DNA from: an uncultured Collinsella sp.
GTDB lineage: Bacteria; Actinomycetota; Coriobacteriia; Coriobacteriales; Coriobacteriaceae
Reading direction: 5' to 3'
Assembly: GCA_900756945.1 (NCBI GenBank)
Contig: CAAELZ010000075.1
Location: 1-44,515, forward strand
Length of the DNA: 44,515 nt
Both the position numbers and the translations under genes were made by a program. Of the stretch, positions 8,665-16,842 are shown piece after piece (position 1 is the first letter of the stretch; every line of letters begins with the position of its first letter). The notes beneath the pieces were generated by a model. It saw nothing but the letters and a program-made list of their open reading frames with translations. It was not told the DNA's origin and ran no database searches.

Positions 8665-9447
8665 TTGAGCTTTTTGTCCGATTCTGAATGGCTCTGCTTA
8701 AACGATCTCGTGCTTTCGATTAATTCCATCGACAGCGACCGCGAGTTTCGCTCGACCGTCCTCAAAAAGCTGCGTTTTCTCATCCCTTACGAGTCGGCTG
8801 CATTTTTCCTGAGCGACCTTTCCAGGGATCTCGTATCCACCCCGCAAGAATGGAAAACGCGCGTCTTTCTTGACCCTCTTGGCATCGATGTCCCCGCTGG
8901 GATGCTCGAGCTCTACACCGAAAAGTACTGGCAGCAGGACATGATCGTCGCCCACCGCAATCTTACGCGCTCGACGGTGCTGCGCGAGTCCGATCAGCTC
9001 AGCCCTGGCGATATCGACAGCAGTTATATGAAGGATTATCTTGGCGGCCGCCACGTCGTCAACGTCAGTTTCTTTAATGACGAGGGCTTTTTGGGATCGC
9101 TCAATCTTAATCGCAAGAAAGAAGAAGGCGACTTTAGCGATCGTGAAGTTCAAATCCTTGAGCTCATCGAACCGCACCTCACAAACCGACTATCAAAATG
9201 GCGTGTACGCGCCGACCGCAGTTCGTCTGAAATCGTATTTGCTCACGACTACGACGTCTCAGCGCGCGAAATCGATGTGTGTCGTTGCGTGTTATCGGGC
9301 ATGGACAATGCGGCCATCGCCGAAGAGCTATCCATCAGCACCGGCACCGTTAAAAAGCATCTGGAGAACATCTTTCGAAAAACACAGGTCAACAGCCGCG
9401 TTGGGCTCATGGCGCTCCTTCAGCAGTACACGGCGCTCAAGCAGTAA
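8665..9447 (+). CDS. LuxR-family transcriptional regulator
   Basis: A 260-residue cytoplasmic regulator. Residues about 195-260 form a LuxR/GerE helix-turn-helix: SAREIDVCRCVLSGMDNAAI, then AEELSISTGTVKKHLENIF. The N-terminal 180 residues look like a GAF-type sensory domain and contain no membrane segment. The start is TTG at 8665-8667, four bases after CGGAGGT. The gene diverges from the MFS-amidohydrolase operon, which it probably controls in response to a small molecule related to the transported substrate. It also lies between the ECF A gene and the S gene. The DNA-binding domain is certain; the ligand and the direction of control are unknown. Confidence 0.88.
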   Translation: MSFLSDSEWLCLNDLVLSINSIDSDREFRSTVLKKLRFLIPYESAAFFLSDLSRDLVSTPQEWKTRVFLDPLGIDVPAGMLELYTEKYWQQDMIVAHRNLTRSTVLRESDQLSPGDIDSSYMKDYLGGRHVVNVSFFNDEGFLGSLNLNRKKEEGDFSDREVQILELIEPHLTNRLSKWRVRADRSSSEIVFAHDYDVSAREIDVCRCVLSGMDNAAIAEELSISTGTVKKHLENIFRKTQVNSRVGLMALLQQYTALKQ

Positions 9448-9471
9448 GACCGTTCTCGCCCGCGAACCCGC

Positions 9472-11115
9472 TCACGCCCTATAAAACACGTTGTCGGCAA
9501 AGAAGTCGGCCGGCGGCTCCATGCAGGCAATCTCACCGTCAAACATCATGGCAATGTCATCGGCAACCTGCTCGACAAAATCCAGATCGTGCGTGGCCAT
9601 GATGACGGTGCCGCCAGCCTTCGCATGGTCACGCAGGGCGCGGGCGATAATGCAGCGGCTGGCCAGGTCCAAACCCTTGGTGGGCTCATCGAGCAATAGC
9701 AGTTCGGGGCCGATCAACAGCAGCTTTGCCAACGCAAGCAGCTGACGCTGTCCGCCCGAAAGGTCATAGGGGTGGCGCTCCCCCAAGTCCGCGAGCCCCA
9801 GACTCGCCGCGCGCTCCCGCGCCATAGCCTCGTCGTACCCGCAGGCCGAAGCCCATTCCATCAGCTCGTCGCGCACCGTCTCGGCAACCAGCAGGGCCTT
9901 GGGGTTCTGCGGCAGCAGCGCAGCCGAGGCCGCCCCGCGCACCATACGACCACGTTGCAGCTTGGCAGTCTTGGCCAGCACCGAAAGCATCGTCGACTTA
10001 CCGCATCCGTTGCCGCCCACGATCGCATGCACCGCACCGGCCGAAAACGCCACGTCGAGCCCGCGCAGCACCCAACCGCCCGCGCGATCGTAGCGAAACC
10101 AGCTCCCTGCCAGGGTGGTAGCCGACCCGCCGTGCATTTTTTGGAGTATTCTGCTCCCATCCGTGCGCGGGAAGGCTTCCGAGCCGTTCTCGAGCGACGT
10201 TTGCGCCACAAATTCGGACGATTTGTCCAATTTCGAACTTTTTTTCGCGCTCGATACGTCCCCGGGCGGCTCCAGAGAGCCCAAATTGTCCTCACGCCTG
10301 CTGAATACTCCGTTTTTTGCACATCGGACGGCACCCCACCCCAACATGTCGTCGGAAAACAGCGATTCTCGGCGTCCCAAAGAAGCCATATCCGCCACCT
10401 CGCGCACGCGACCGTCCTCAATCCGGTACGCACACGTCGCGTATTCGAGCATCGGACGCGGCTGGTGCGTTGCCACAACAACCGTGCAACCCAACTCGCG
10501 GTTCACGCGAAACAGCGCGTGCAGAAAATTTTTCTCGGCAACAGGATCGAGCTGGGACGTGGGCTCGTCGAGCAGCAGCACGCGCGGGCGCAAGGCCAGC
10601 ACGGCCGCCAACGACAGCAGCTGCTTGCGTCCGCCCGAAAGCGCATCGGTATCGCGGTGAAGCCAATCTTCCAGTCCAAAGAAATAGCTGGTCTCAGCTA
10701 CGCGACGGCGCATCTCGTCGCGCGACACACCCAGATTCTCTAGGCCAAACGCCATCTCGTGCCACACGGTTTCGCACACGATCTGGTTCTCGGGATCCTG
10801 GAACACATAACCCACGCGCTCCGCCGATGCCCGCACGTCCATGTCGGCGACGGGCTCGCCCAGCACGCGCAGCTCGCCGGAGCGCGTACCCGCCGGAGCG
10901 ATCTCGGGCTTGAGCAGCGACAGCAGCGTCGATTTGCCCGACCCGGTACCGCCAACAAGCAGCGCAAACGCACCTTGGGAAACACGCCAATCAAGTCCCT
11001 CGAGCACCGGTGCCTCGGCCCCGGGATAGGCAAAACTAAGGCCTCGCACCTCAATCGCCGGCGCGGCCGAGCCATATGCCACACCCGCCGCCGAGCTCCT
11101 ATCAAACCGAGCCAT
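9472..11115 (-). CDS. ECF transporter ATPase with two fused ABC domains (A1-A2)
   Basis: A 547-residue protein with two nucleotide-binding domains, the energising unit of an ECF-type vitamin transporter at the inner face of the membrane. Domain 1 (about 20-240) has Walker A GGTGSGKSTLL, signature LSGGRKQLL and Walker B VLLLDEPTSQLD. Domain 2 (about 335-547) has GGNGCGKSTML, LSGGQRQLLALA and LLLLDEPTKGLD. The ATG overlaps the T-subunit stop by one base, showing tight coupling. The linker between the domains, about residues 250-335, is long, less GC-rich and Ser/Lys-rich, and coincides with a palindromic DNA element at 10133-10322. This makes the protein longer than a plain two-domain fusion needs to be. 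The matching S gene is probably 3062-3760. Confidence 0.92.
   Translation of the reverse strand: MARFDRSSAAGVAYGSAAPAIEVRGLSFAYPGAEAPVLEGLDWRVSQGAFALLVGGTGSGKSTLLSLLKPEIAPAGTRSGELRVLGEPVADMDVRASAERVGYVFQDPENQIVCETVWHEMAFGLENLGVSRDEMRRRVAETSYFFGLEDWLHRDTDALSGGRKQLLSLAAVLALRPRVLLLDEPTSQLDPVAEKNFLHALFRVNRELGCTVVVATHQPRPMLEYATCAYRIEDGRVREVADMASLGRRESLFSDDMLGWGAVRCAKNGVFSRREDNLGSLEPPGDVSSAKKSSKLDKSSEFVAQTSLENGSEAFPRTDGSRILQKMHGGSATTLAGSWFRYDRAGGWVLRGLDVAFSAGAVHAIVGGNGCGKSTMLSVLAKTAKLQRGRMVRGAASAALLPQNPKALLVAETVRDELMEWASACGYDEAMARERAASLGLADLGERHPYDLSGGQRQLLALAKLLLIGPELLLLDEPTKGLDLASRCIIARALRDHAKAGGTVIMATHDLDFVEQVADDIAMMFDGEIACMEPPADFFADNVFYRA
10133..10322. repeat. Apparent palindromic element inserted in frame in the ECF ATPase linker
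   Basis: The ends of this ~190-bp stretch form imperfect inverted repeats: GGAGTATTC at 10143-10151 and GAATACTCC at 10302-10310, with GTGCA outside each, separated by T-runs. Inside, AAATTCGGAC pairs with GTCCAATTT around 10210-10235. Base composition drops below the flanking ABC domains. It is translated without interruption as the Ser/Lys-rich linker. I infer a non-autonomous repeat that landed in the inter-domain linker and kept the frame. Confidence 0.55.
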
Positions 11116-12002
11116 CAGCCAAACCTCTTCTCATCAATCGCATGCAACGCGCAAGGCAGCACCATCCAGGCAGCGTACACGACATAGCCCGGCCACGGCG
11201 CCGGCACCGAGAGCTGCGGATAAAACGAATACTGCGTCGTCGCGGTCCACGCCACTGCCGCCGTGGCCACGCCAAACAACGCAAGCCCAACCAGCGCGGC
11301 AACGTCGCTGCGCCCCAGTCGATACCGCGCATACGTCGTTCGACGCGTCGCGGCGCCCCACCCACGGGAGCGCATGGCGTCCGCGCGCTCCAGCGAATCT
11401 TCCATGCCCCAGCCCATCAACACACTCGATGCCCGCAAACGCGAACGCACGGGGTCGGCCGGCGCGCGGCCCGGCACATCGATCGCGTCCTGCACCGCCA
11501 GCACCGTGCGGCCGCGGCGCAAAAACTGCGGGATAAGCCGCATGCACATCGAGATCATGAGCGCGAGCACCGGCGCGGCGTTGCCCAGCAACGCGAGCAC
11601 CTTGTCGTATTCGAGCATCGACGCCGCAGCCTCAAACCACAGCACGCTCGCCACAAACAGCCCGCCCATACACAGGCCGTATACCATGCTCTCCAAATAC
11701 ACTGCGCGCATGCCGATGCGGAACAACTCCGTCGAGCCCGAGGCGCTAAACAGCGGGTTGACCAGCGCAATGATCAAAATCACCGGCAGCTGCCAGCGAA
11801 GCGCGTTCAGTGTGCGAGCAGCCCCGCGGGTCGCAAAGCCGTATGCCAGCCCGCCTGCGAGCGACAGCGCGATCAGCACCGGTTGCATCGAGAACATGGT
11901 GAGTCCCAGCGTTAGCGCCATGTAGAGCGCAGGCACCGCCGGGTGCGACATCGAGAATGCCGCGACGGGCTCGATGGCCGACCTCTCTCGCATATTGTCC
12001 AC
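11115..12002 (-). CDS. ECF transporter T (transmembrane, CbiQ-like) component
   Basis: The coupling subunit of an ECF transporter, about 295 residues with five or six membrane segments. The N-terminal block (HPAVPALYMALTLGLTMF) is typical of the CbiQ family. The two coupling motifs with Ala-Arg-Gly pattern are degenerate but visible in the C-terminal cytoplasmic helices, as DAMRSRGWGAATRRTTYARY. GTG at 12000-12002 is taken as the start because GAGAGGG lies about nine bases upstream; ATG at 11993 is equally possible. The stop overlaps the ATPase start by one base. T-A gene order with S displaced is unusual and is discussed as a finding. The substrate is set by the S component. Confidence 0.85.
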   Translation of the reverse strand: MDNMRERSAIEPVAAFSMSHPAVPALYMALTLGLTMFSMQPVLIALSLAGGLAYGFATRGAARTLNALRWQLPVILIIALVNPLFSASGSTELFRIGMRAVYLESMVYGLCMGGLFVASVLWFEAAASMLEYDKVLALLGNAAPVLALMISMCMRLIPQFLRRGRTVLAVQDAIDVPGRAPADPVRSRLRASSVLMGWGMEDSLERADAMRSRGWGAATRRTTYARYRLGRSDVAALVGLALFGVATAAVAWTATTQYSFYPQLSVPAPWPGYVVYAAWMVLPCALHAIDEKRFG

Positions 12003-12196
12003 GGGCACCCGCCCTCTCACCCAAATACCAATGCCGCAGCGCCGCAAACACCGCACAAGCAGCGCAACCGCCGCGCCGGAACCACAAACCCAGCCGCCGC
12101 GGCCCAAACGTTACGCGCTCGTCATATGCCTGCGGTATCATATTGCGCCGTGTATCGTTTCCAAACACACGTCTCTATAACGTAACAGGAGATCAC

Positions 12197-13609
12197 ATGG
12201 ACGCAACCGCAATTATCCTCGCTGCCGGCGAGGGCACCCGCATGAAGTCGAACCACTGCAAGGTTTCGCACAAGATCCTGGGTAAGCCCATGGTCCAGTG
12301 GATCGTCGACGCTACCATCAAGGCCGGCTGCAGCCGCGTCGTGGTCGTCATCGGCAGCCACGCCGACGAGATGCGCGCCCTCATCGACGGCGCCTACGCC
12401 AACAGCGCCACCAAGGTCGAGTGCGTCGAGCAGACCGAGCGCCTGGGCACCGGCCACGCCGTAAAGGTCGCGCTCGAGGCCTGCGGCATCACGCAAGGCC
12501 CCGTCGTCGTGCTCAACGGCGACCTGCCGCTCATCACCGCCGACACCGTCGCCAAGTTCGCGCAAACCGTCGCCACCGGCGAGCTCGCCTGCACCGTCAT
12601 GACCATGACCCCGCCCGATCCTTTCGGCTACGGCCGCATCAAGCTGGGCGCCGATGGTCAGATCGAGCGCATCATCGAGCAGAAGGACTGCACGCCCGAG
12701 CAGGCCGCCACGCTGCTGGAGTGCAACGCCGGCTGCTACGCATTTGACGGCACGCAGCTCGCCGCCCACATCAACGAGATCGGCAACGACAACGCGCAAT
12801 CCGAGTACTACCTGCCCGACATGCTCGAGATCCTCAAAGGCCACGGCCAGGCTGTCTCCATCTTCCACTGCGACGACTACCGCGACGGCCTGGGCGTCAA
12901 CAGCCGCATCCAGCTCGCACAGCTCACCGCCATCGCGCGCGACCGCATCAACGAGCACTGGATGGCCGAGGGCGTTACCTTCATCGACCCCACGCAGGCC
13001 TGGATCGGCCCCGATGCCGTTATCGGCCGCGATACCGTCGTGTGGCCGCAGACGCACCTGATCGGCCACGTCACCGTGGGCGAGGAGTGCCAGCTCGGTC
13101 CCAACAGCCGCCTCACCGACACCACCGTCGGCAGCGGCTGCGTCATCGACGAGACCATCGCCATCGAGGCCGTCATCGAGAACGGCGTCGATTGCGGCCC
13201 GCGCGCCTACCTGCGCCCGGGCACCCACATGCTCGACGGCTCCAAGGCCGGCACGCACGTGGAGATCAAGAAGTCCACGATCGGCGAGGGCTCAAAGGTA
13301 CCGCACCTGTCCTACATCGGCGACACCACCATGGGCTCCGGCGTCAACGTGGGCGCGGGCTCCATCACCTGCAACTACGATGGCGTGCACAAGCACAAGA
13401 CCGTCATCGGCAAGGACGCCTTCATTGGCTCCGACACCATGATGGTCGCGCCCGCCCAGATCGGCGACGGCGCGCTCGTGGCCGCTGGCTCCGTCATCAC
13501 CGAGCCGGTCCCGGCAGACGCGCTCGGTCTGGGCCGCGCCCGTCAGGTAAATATTGAGGGCTGGGCCGCCGATTATCGCCGTCGTCTGCACGAGGACGAC
13601 GAGGTATAA
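12197..13609 (+). CDS. glmU: Bifunctional UDP-N-acetylglucosamine pyrophosphorylase / glucosamine-1-phosphate acetyltransferase
   Basis: A 470-residue enzyme that makes UDP-GlcNAc for peptidoglycan in two steps. The N-terminal uridylyltransferase half begins with IILAAGEGTRMKS, the sugar-nucleotide signature, and includes VVVLNGDLPLIT and YYLPDML. The C-terminal half is a left-handed beta-helix of hexapeptide repeats, with VNVGAGSITCNYDGVHKHKT at the acetyltransferase active site near 385. ATG 12197 follows AACAGGAGATCAC; the same open frame extends about 240 bp upstream, but that part is not typical coding sequence and lacks homology. A hairpin with T-run follows the stop. The gene is monocistronic or shares a transcript with prs, as in many actinobacteria and firmicutes where glmU-prs-pth are neighbours. 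Confidence 0.97.
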   Translation: MDATAIILAAGEGTRMKSNHCKVSHKILGKPMVQWIVDATIKAGCSRVVVVIGSHADEMRALIDGAYANSATKVECVEQTERLGTGHAVKVALEACGITQGPVVVLNGDLPLITADTVAKFAQTVATGELACTVMTMTPPDPFGYGRIKLGADGQIERIIEQKDCTPEQAATLLECNAGCYAFDGTQLAAHINEIGNDNAQSEYYLPDMLEILKGHGQAVSIFHCDDYRDGLGVNSRIQLAQLTAIARDRINEHWMAEGVTFIDPTQAWIGPDAVIGRDTVVWPQTHLIGHVTVGEECQLGPNSRLTDTTVGSGCVIDETIAIEAVIENGVDCGPRAYLRPGTHMLDGSKAGTHVEIKKSTIGEGSKVPHLSYIGDTTMGSGVNVGAGSITCNYDGVHKHKTVIGKDAFIGSDTMMVAPAQIGDGALVAAGSVITEPVPADALGLGRARQVNIEGWAADYRRRLHEDDEV

Positions 13610-13624
13610 CGTTTTACCAAGCAC

Positions 13625-13660
13625 AAAAGGAGCTGCTCCATGGGGGCGGCTCCTTTTTCT
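13625..13660 (+). terminator. Intrinsic terminator after glmU
   Basis: AAAAGGAGC (13625-13633) pairs with GCTCCTTTT (13649-13657) and is followed by Ts, starting 15 bases after the glmU stop. This has a normal rho-independent terminator form. Confidence 0.75.
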
Positions 13661-13801
13661 ATCGTGACCTGCGCAACCGGATGAGTGGTCGGTTCGTGTC
13701 CGTTGGCGGTAAAGACGTTATCAGGACCCGATAAACCCCGCCGCGCGGTTACAATGCAACAAGGCATCTATATGGCATTCGATGTATAAAGGAGAAGGGT
13801 A

Positions 13802-14788
13802 ATGCCGATTAATGATCCCGAGAAGTCGGAGAATATGCGCAAGTCCATCCGCGTGTATTCCGGTTCCTCCAACCGTCCCCTCGCTCAGAAGATTGCTGAG
13901 TACCTTGGGGTCGAGCTTTCGGGCCTTACGCTAAAGCAGTTCGCCAATGGTGAGATTTACGCCCGCTACGACGAGACCGTCCGCGGCGCCGACGTCTTCC
14001 TGATTCAGTCCGTGGCCGGCGGCAACGTCAACGACATGCTCATGGAGCTGCTCATCGCCACCGACGCTGCCAAGCGCGCATCCGCCCGCTCCATCACCGC
14101 CGTTATCACCCACTACGGCTATGCCCGCCAGGACCGCAAGGCCGGCCCGCGCGAGCCCATCACCGCCCGCCTCGTCGCCAACCTGCTCGAGCGTGCCGGC
14201 GTCAACCGCATCATCACCCTCGACCTGCACCAGGGCCAGATCCAGGGCTTCTTCGATATCCCGGTTAACCACCTGTCCGCACTGCCGCTATTTGGCCAGT
14301 ACTACAACGACATGCACTTCGACACCGACAACCTGGTTGTCGTCTCCCCCGACGTGGGTCGCGCCAAGGCCGCCAAGAAGCTGTCCGACATGCTCGGCTG
14401 CGACCTGGCCATCGCCCACAAGGGCCGTCCGCGCCACAACGCCGCCGAGGTCATGGGCATCATCGGTGACATCAAGGGCAAGACCTGCATCATCAACGAC
14501 GACATGATCGACACTGCTGGCACCCTGTGCGCCAACGTCAAGGAGCTCAAGGCTATGGGCGCCGGCGACATCTACGTCTGCGCCACCCACGGCATCTTCT
14601 CCGGTCCGGCCATCGAGCGCCTGAACGATGCCCCCATCGTCGAGTGCGTCGTCACCGACGCCATCCCCGTCGAGGTCGGCGGCAAGATCAAGACTATCTC
14701 GGTCGCCGAGGAGTTCGCTCAGGCCATCTCCGCCGTTTACCACGAGGAGCCCGTCTCCACGCTCGTCGGCGGCGACTTCGCGCTGTAG
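13802..14788 (+). CDS. prs: Ribose-phosphate pyrophosphokinase
   Basis: A 328-residue class I PRPP synthetase, which transfers pyrophosphate from ATP to ribose 5-phosphate and feeds purine, pyrimidine, histidine, tryptophan and NAD synthesis. Motifs are well conserved: the ATP-binding region around YGYARQDRKAGPREPITARL, the metal-binding DLHQGQIQGFFDIPVNHL, SPDVGRAKAAKKL, and the PRPP loop IINDDMIDTAGT. ATG 13802 follows AAAGGAGAAGGGTA. A possible -10 box TACAAT lies at 13750. The gene lies between the glmU terminator and a very long hairpin at 14817-14894, so it is probably transcribed alone. It supplies the pur genes found later in the window. Confidence 0.97.
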   Translation: MPINDPEKSENMRKSIRVYSGSSNRPLAQKIAEYLGVELSGLTLKQFANGEIYARYDETVRGADVFLIQSVAGGNVNDMLMELLIATDAAKRASARSITAVITHYGYARQDRKAGPREPITARLVANLLERAGVNRIITLDLHQGQIQGFFDIPVNHLSALPLFGQYYNDMHFDTDNLVVVSPDVGRAKAAKKLSDMLGCDLAIAHKGRPRHNAAEVMGIIGDIKGKTCIINDDMIDTAGTLCANVKELKAMGAGDIYVCATHGIFSGPAIERLNDAPIVECVVTDAIPVEVGGKIKTISVAEEFAQAISAVYHEEPVSTLVGGDFAL

Positions 14789-14816
14789 TCGCATCGTCCT
14801 TGCAACCCGGCGCATC

Positions 14817-14894
14817 GCCGTCGGAACAGAAGAAACCCCCGCGCTCCCCCTTGCTTCGCAAAGGTCGCGCGGGGGTTTCTTCTGTTCCGACGGC
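14817..14894. terminator. 27-bp perfect-stem hairpin after prs
   Basis: Positions 14817-14843 are the exact reverse complement of 14868-14894, with a 24-nt loop. The stem holds CGGAACAGAAGAAACCCCC. It begins 29 bases after the prs stop and has no T-run beyond it, although the right arm contains GGGTTTCTTCTG. It could end transcripts or protect 3' ends, or be a member of the palindrome family. Confidence 0.65.
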
Positions 14895-15011
14895 TCGCTC
14901 TGCCGCGGCCACGCTTTTGTCTGGTAGGATTTCGCTGAAACGAAGTCTCGCCTTCGGCGGGCGTGGTAGCCTTTGTCGTTGATTGAACTATTTACGTAAC
15001 GGAGGACAAAC

Positions 15012-15641
15012 ATGGCAGCTGCACAGCCGCTTAAGATTCGCATGGTTGCCGGGCTTGGCAACCCGGGCGAGGAATATGCCGAAACCCGCCACAACGCCGG
15101 CTTTAAGGCGATCGATGAGCTGGCCCGTCAGGCCGGTGTCACGTACTGGAAAAACCAGGCCGGCGCCGAGGTCGCACTCATCAACATCAACGATCCCGAG
15201 GAAGAGGGTGGCAAGCGCCAGATCGTGCTGGTCAAGCCGCAGTCGTATATGAATACCTCGGGTGGCCCCATCTCCAAGCTCTGCCGCGAGTACAAGATCA
15301 AGGCCGAGGAGCTACTCGTGATTCACGACGAGCTCGACATCCCCGCCGGTGACGTGCGCGTCAAGGTGGGCGGTGGCCACGCCGGGCACAACGGCCTGCG
15401 CTCCATCATCGACAAGATGGGCAGCCGCGACTTTAGCCGTATCCGCACCGGCATCGGCAACCCTCCCGGCAAGATGGCCGTGGCAGACTATGTGCTCAAA
15501 CAGCTGCGCGCCCGCGAGGCCGATGACTTCCAGGACACCTGCGCCCGCGCCGCCGACGCTGCGGGCCTCGCCATCGTGCACGGCGTGATCTACGCCCGCG
15601 ACCATGTCAACGGCTCCGCCTCCGCCAACGGCAAGCACTAA
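15012..15641 (+). CDS. pth: Peptidyl-tRNA hydrolase
   Basis: A 209-residue Pth1-type enzyme that frees tRNA from peptidyl-tRNAs dropped by the ribosome. Core motifs are MVAGLGNPGEEYAETRHNAG with the catalytic histidine in RHNAG, KPQSYMNTSGGP, VIHDELDIPAGDVRVKVGGG, HAGHNGLRSI and FSRIRTGIG. About 15 residues between strands near 50-60 (NINDPEEEGG) are longer than in short homologues. ATG 15012 follows ACGGAGGACAAAC. The gene sits after prs, as in many bacteria. Its TAA stop is contiguous with the first arm of a repeat at 15643-15681. Confidence 0.96.
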   Translation: MAAAQPLKIRMVAGLGNPGEEYAETRHNAGFKAIDELARQAGVTYWKNQAGAEVALININDPEEEGGKRQIVLVKPQSYMNTSGGPISKLCREYKIKAEELLVIHDELDIPAGDVRVKVGGGHAGHNGLRSIIDKMGSRDFSRIRTGIGNPPGKMAVADYVLKQLRAREADDFQDTCARAADAAGLAIVHGVIYARDHVNGSASANGKH

Positions 15642-15750
15642 AACCTACCAAAAAGGGACAGGTTTATTTTGGCAGGTTTTATGTGCGGAAACGCCGCAAC
15701 GGCCGCATCGCAATTGACTCTGTGCCGCCATACATGCATAACGCCCCATA

Positions 15751-15791
15751 GGGGGCCGGCCCCACCGATGCGCGAGGCCGGCCCCCTTTTT
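15751..15791 (+). terminator. Strong intrinsic terminator after pth
   Basis: GGGGGCCGGC (15751-15760) pairs with GCCGGCCCCC and runs into TTTTT. The GC-rich stem and T-run are classical. It is nested inside the inverted repeat pair at 15643-15843. Confidence 0.85.
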
Positions 15792-15891
15792 CGTTTTGCC
15801 TGATAAAACCTGCCGAAATAAACCTGTCCCTTTTTTGGCAGGTCACTTTTCCGCCTGCCGAAGATACACGTAAACGGCATGTCCATGAGGG

Positions 15892-15897
15892 TATAAT
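15892..15897 (+). promoter_or_regulatory. Candidate -10 box of the nfnAB operon
   Basis: TATAAT lies 105 bp before the nfnA start. A sequence 17 bases upstream (CGTAAA) is a poor -35 match, so the promoter call is tentative. Confidence 0.4.
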
Positions 15898-16002
15898 TCG
15901 TACCGTATGTCTGCACAACGCCTGTGCGCGTACGGTTTTATTCGGGCTGCCGTCCATTTCCGTGGAGGCACGGTTCGGCCGCCCTAACAAGAGAGGGGTT
16001 CT

Positions 16003-16842
16003 ATGTATAAGATCCTGGAGAAGACGCAGTTCTCGGAGAAGGTGTTCAAGTTCCGCATCGAGGCGCCCGCAATCGCCAAGCATGCGCACGCTGGACAGTT
16101 CCTCATGGTTCGCGCCAACGAGACGGGCGAGCGCGTCCCGTTTACCCTGGCCGGCTGGAACGGTGACGAGGGCTGGGTCGAGTTCATCTTCATGGTGATC
16201 GGCAAGACCACCGAGATGCTTTCCACCTACGAGGCCGGCGAGTCGCTGCGCGACGTCGTGGGTCCGCTGGGCGTTCCCACCGAGATGGCCGAGGGCCCCT
16301 GCGCCGTCATTGGCGGCGGCGTCGGCCTGGCAATTGCCTTCCCGGTCGCCAAGCACCTGGTCGAGACCGGTCACGAGGTGCACGCCATCATGGGCGCTCG
16401 CACCAAGGACCTCCTGCTCATGGAGGACCAGTTCCGCGAGCTCCTCGACGAGGACCACATCCACATCACCACCGACGACGGCTCCTACGGCGAGCAGGGC
16501 GTTGTCACCGCTCCGCTGGAGCGCCTGCTGCAAGACAAGGCCGTGAGCCAGGTCTTCTGCGTCGGCCCCGTTCCGATGATGAAGTTCTCGACCCTCACCG
16601 CCCAGAAGTACGACACCCCCATCACCGCGTCGCTCAACCCCATCATGGTTGACGGCACCGGTATGTGCGGCTGCTGCCGCGTCGAGGTGGGCGGCGTGAC
16701 CAAGTTCGCTTGCGTCGACGGCCCCGACTTCGATGCCACCCTGGTCGACTGGGATGACCTTCGTGCCCGCCAGGCCGCTTACCGTTCCGAAGAGGGCGAG
16801 TCCCTCAAGGCCTATGAGGAAAAGAGCTGCGCATGCCACTAG
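16003..16842 (+). CDS. NfnA-like small subunit: FAD/NAD- and [2Fe-2S]-binding ferredoxin:NADP reductase component
   Basis: A 279-residue protein of the family annotated as sulfide/dihydroorotate dehydrogenase-like FAD/NAD-binding protein, with length matching NfnA. Residues about 1-100 form the FAD-binding barrel (RVPFTLAGW), 100-215 the NAD-binding domain (VIGGGVGLAIAFPVAKHL), and the C-terminus holds the iron-sulfur ligands in DGTGMCGCCRVEVGG followed by FACVDGPDF. With the next gene it forms the NfnAB complex, which couples reduced ferredoxin, NADH and NADP in anaerobes by electron bifurcation. Its stop overlaps the nfnB start by 10 bases. A role as the small subunit of a glutamate synthase is the alternative older annotation, but no large GltB is nearby. 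Confidence 0.85.
   Translation: MYKILEKTQFSEKVFKFRIEAPAIAKHAHAGQFLMVRANETGERVPFTLAGWNGDEGWVEFIFMVIGKTTEMLSTYEAGESLRDVVGPLGVPTEMAEGPCAVIGGGVGLAIAFPVAKHLVETGHEVHAIMGARTKDLLLMEDQFRELLDEDHIHITTDDGSYGEQGVVTAPLERLLQDKAVSQVFCVGPVPMMKFSTLTAQKYDTPITASLNPIMVDGTGMCGCCRVEVGGVTKFACVDGPDFDATLVDWDDLRARQAAYRSEEGESLKAYEEKSCACH

Larger units (their letters stand above)
15642..16002. repeat. Non-coding region: inverted GGGACAG repeat pair around a terminator, then the nfnA promoter
   Basis: This 361-bp gap has no gene. A ~39-bp left arm (15643-15681) and right arm (15804-15843) are inverted copies with only a few mismatches, each carrying GGGACAGGTTTAT. Between them is a strong terminator (15751-15791). After the repeat comes a -10 like box TATAAT at 15892-15897, and a GAGAGGGG ribosome site before the start at 16003. 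The left copy starts right at the pth stop. Confidence 0.8.

Noticed and set aside
11957..12196. Upstream extension of the glmU frame
   Set aside because: The extension overlaps the divergent T-component start; the glmU ATG at 12197 has a proper ribosome site and matches the family N-terminus.
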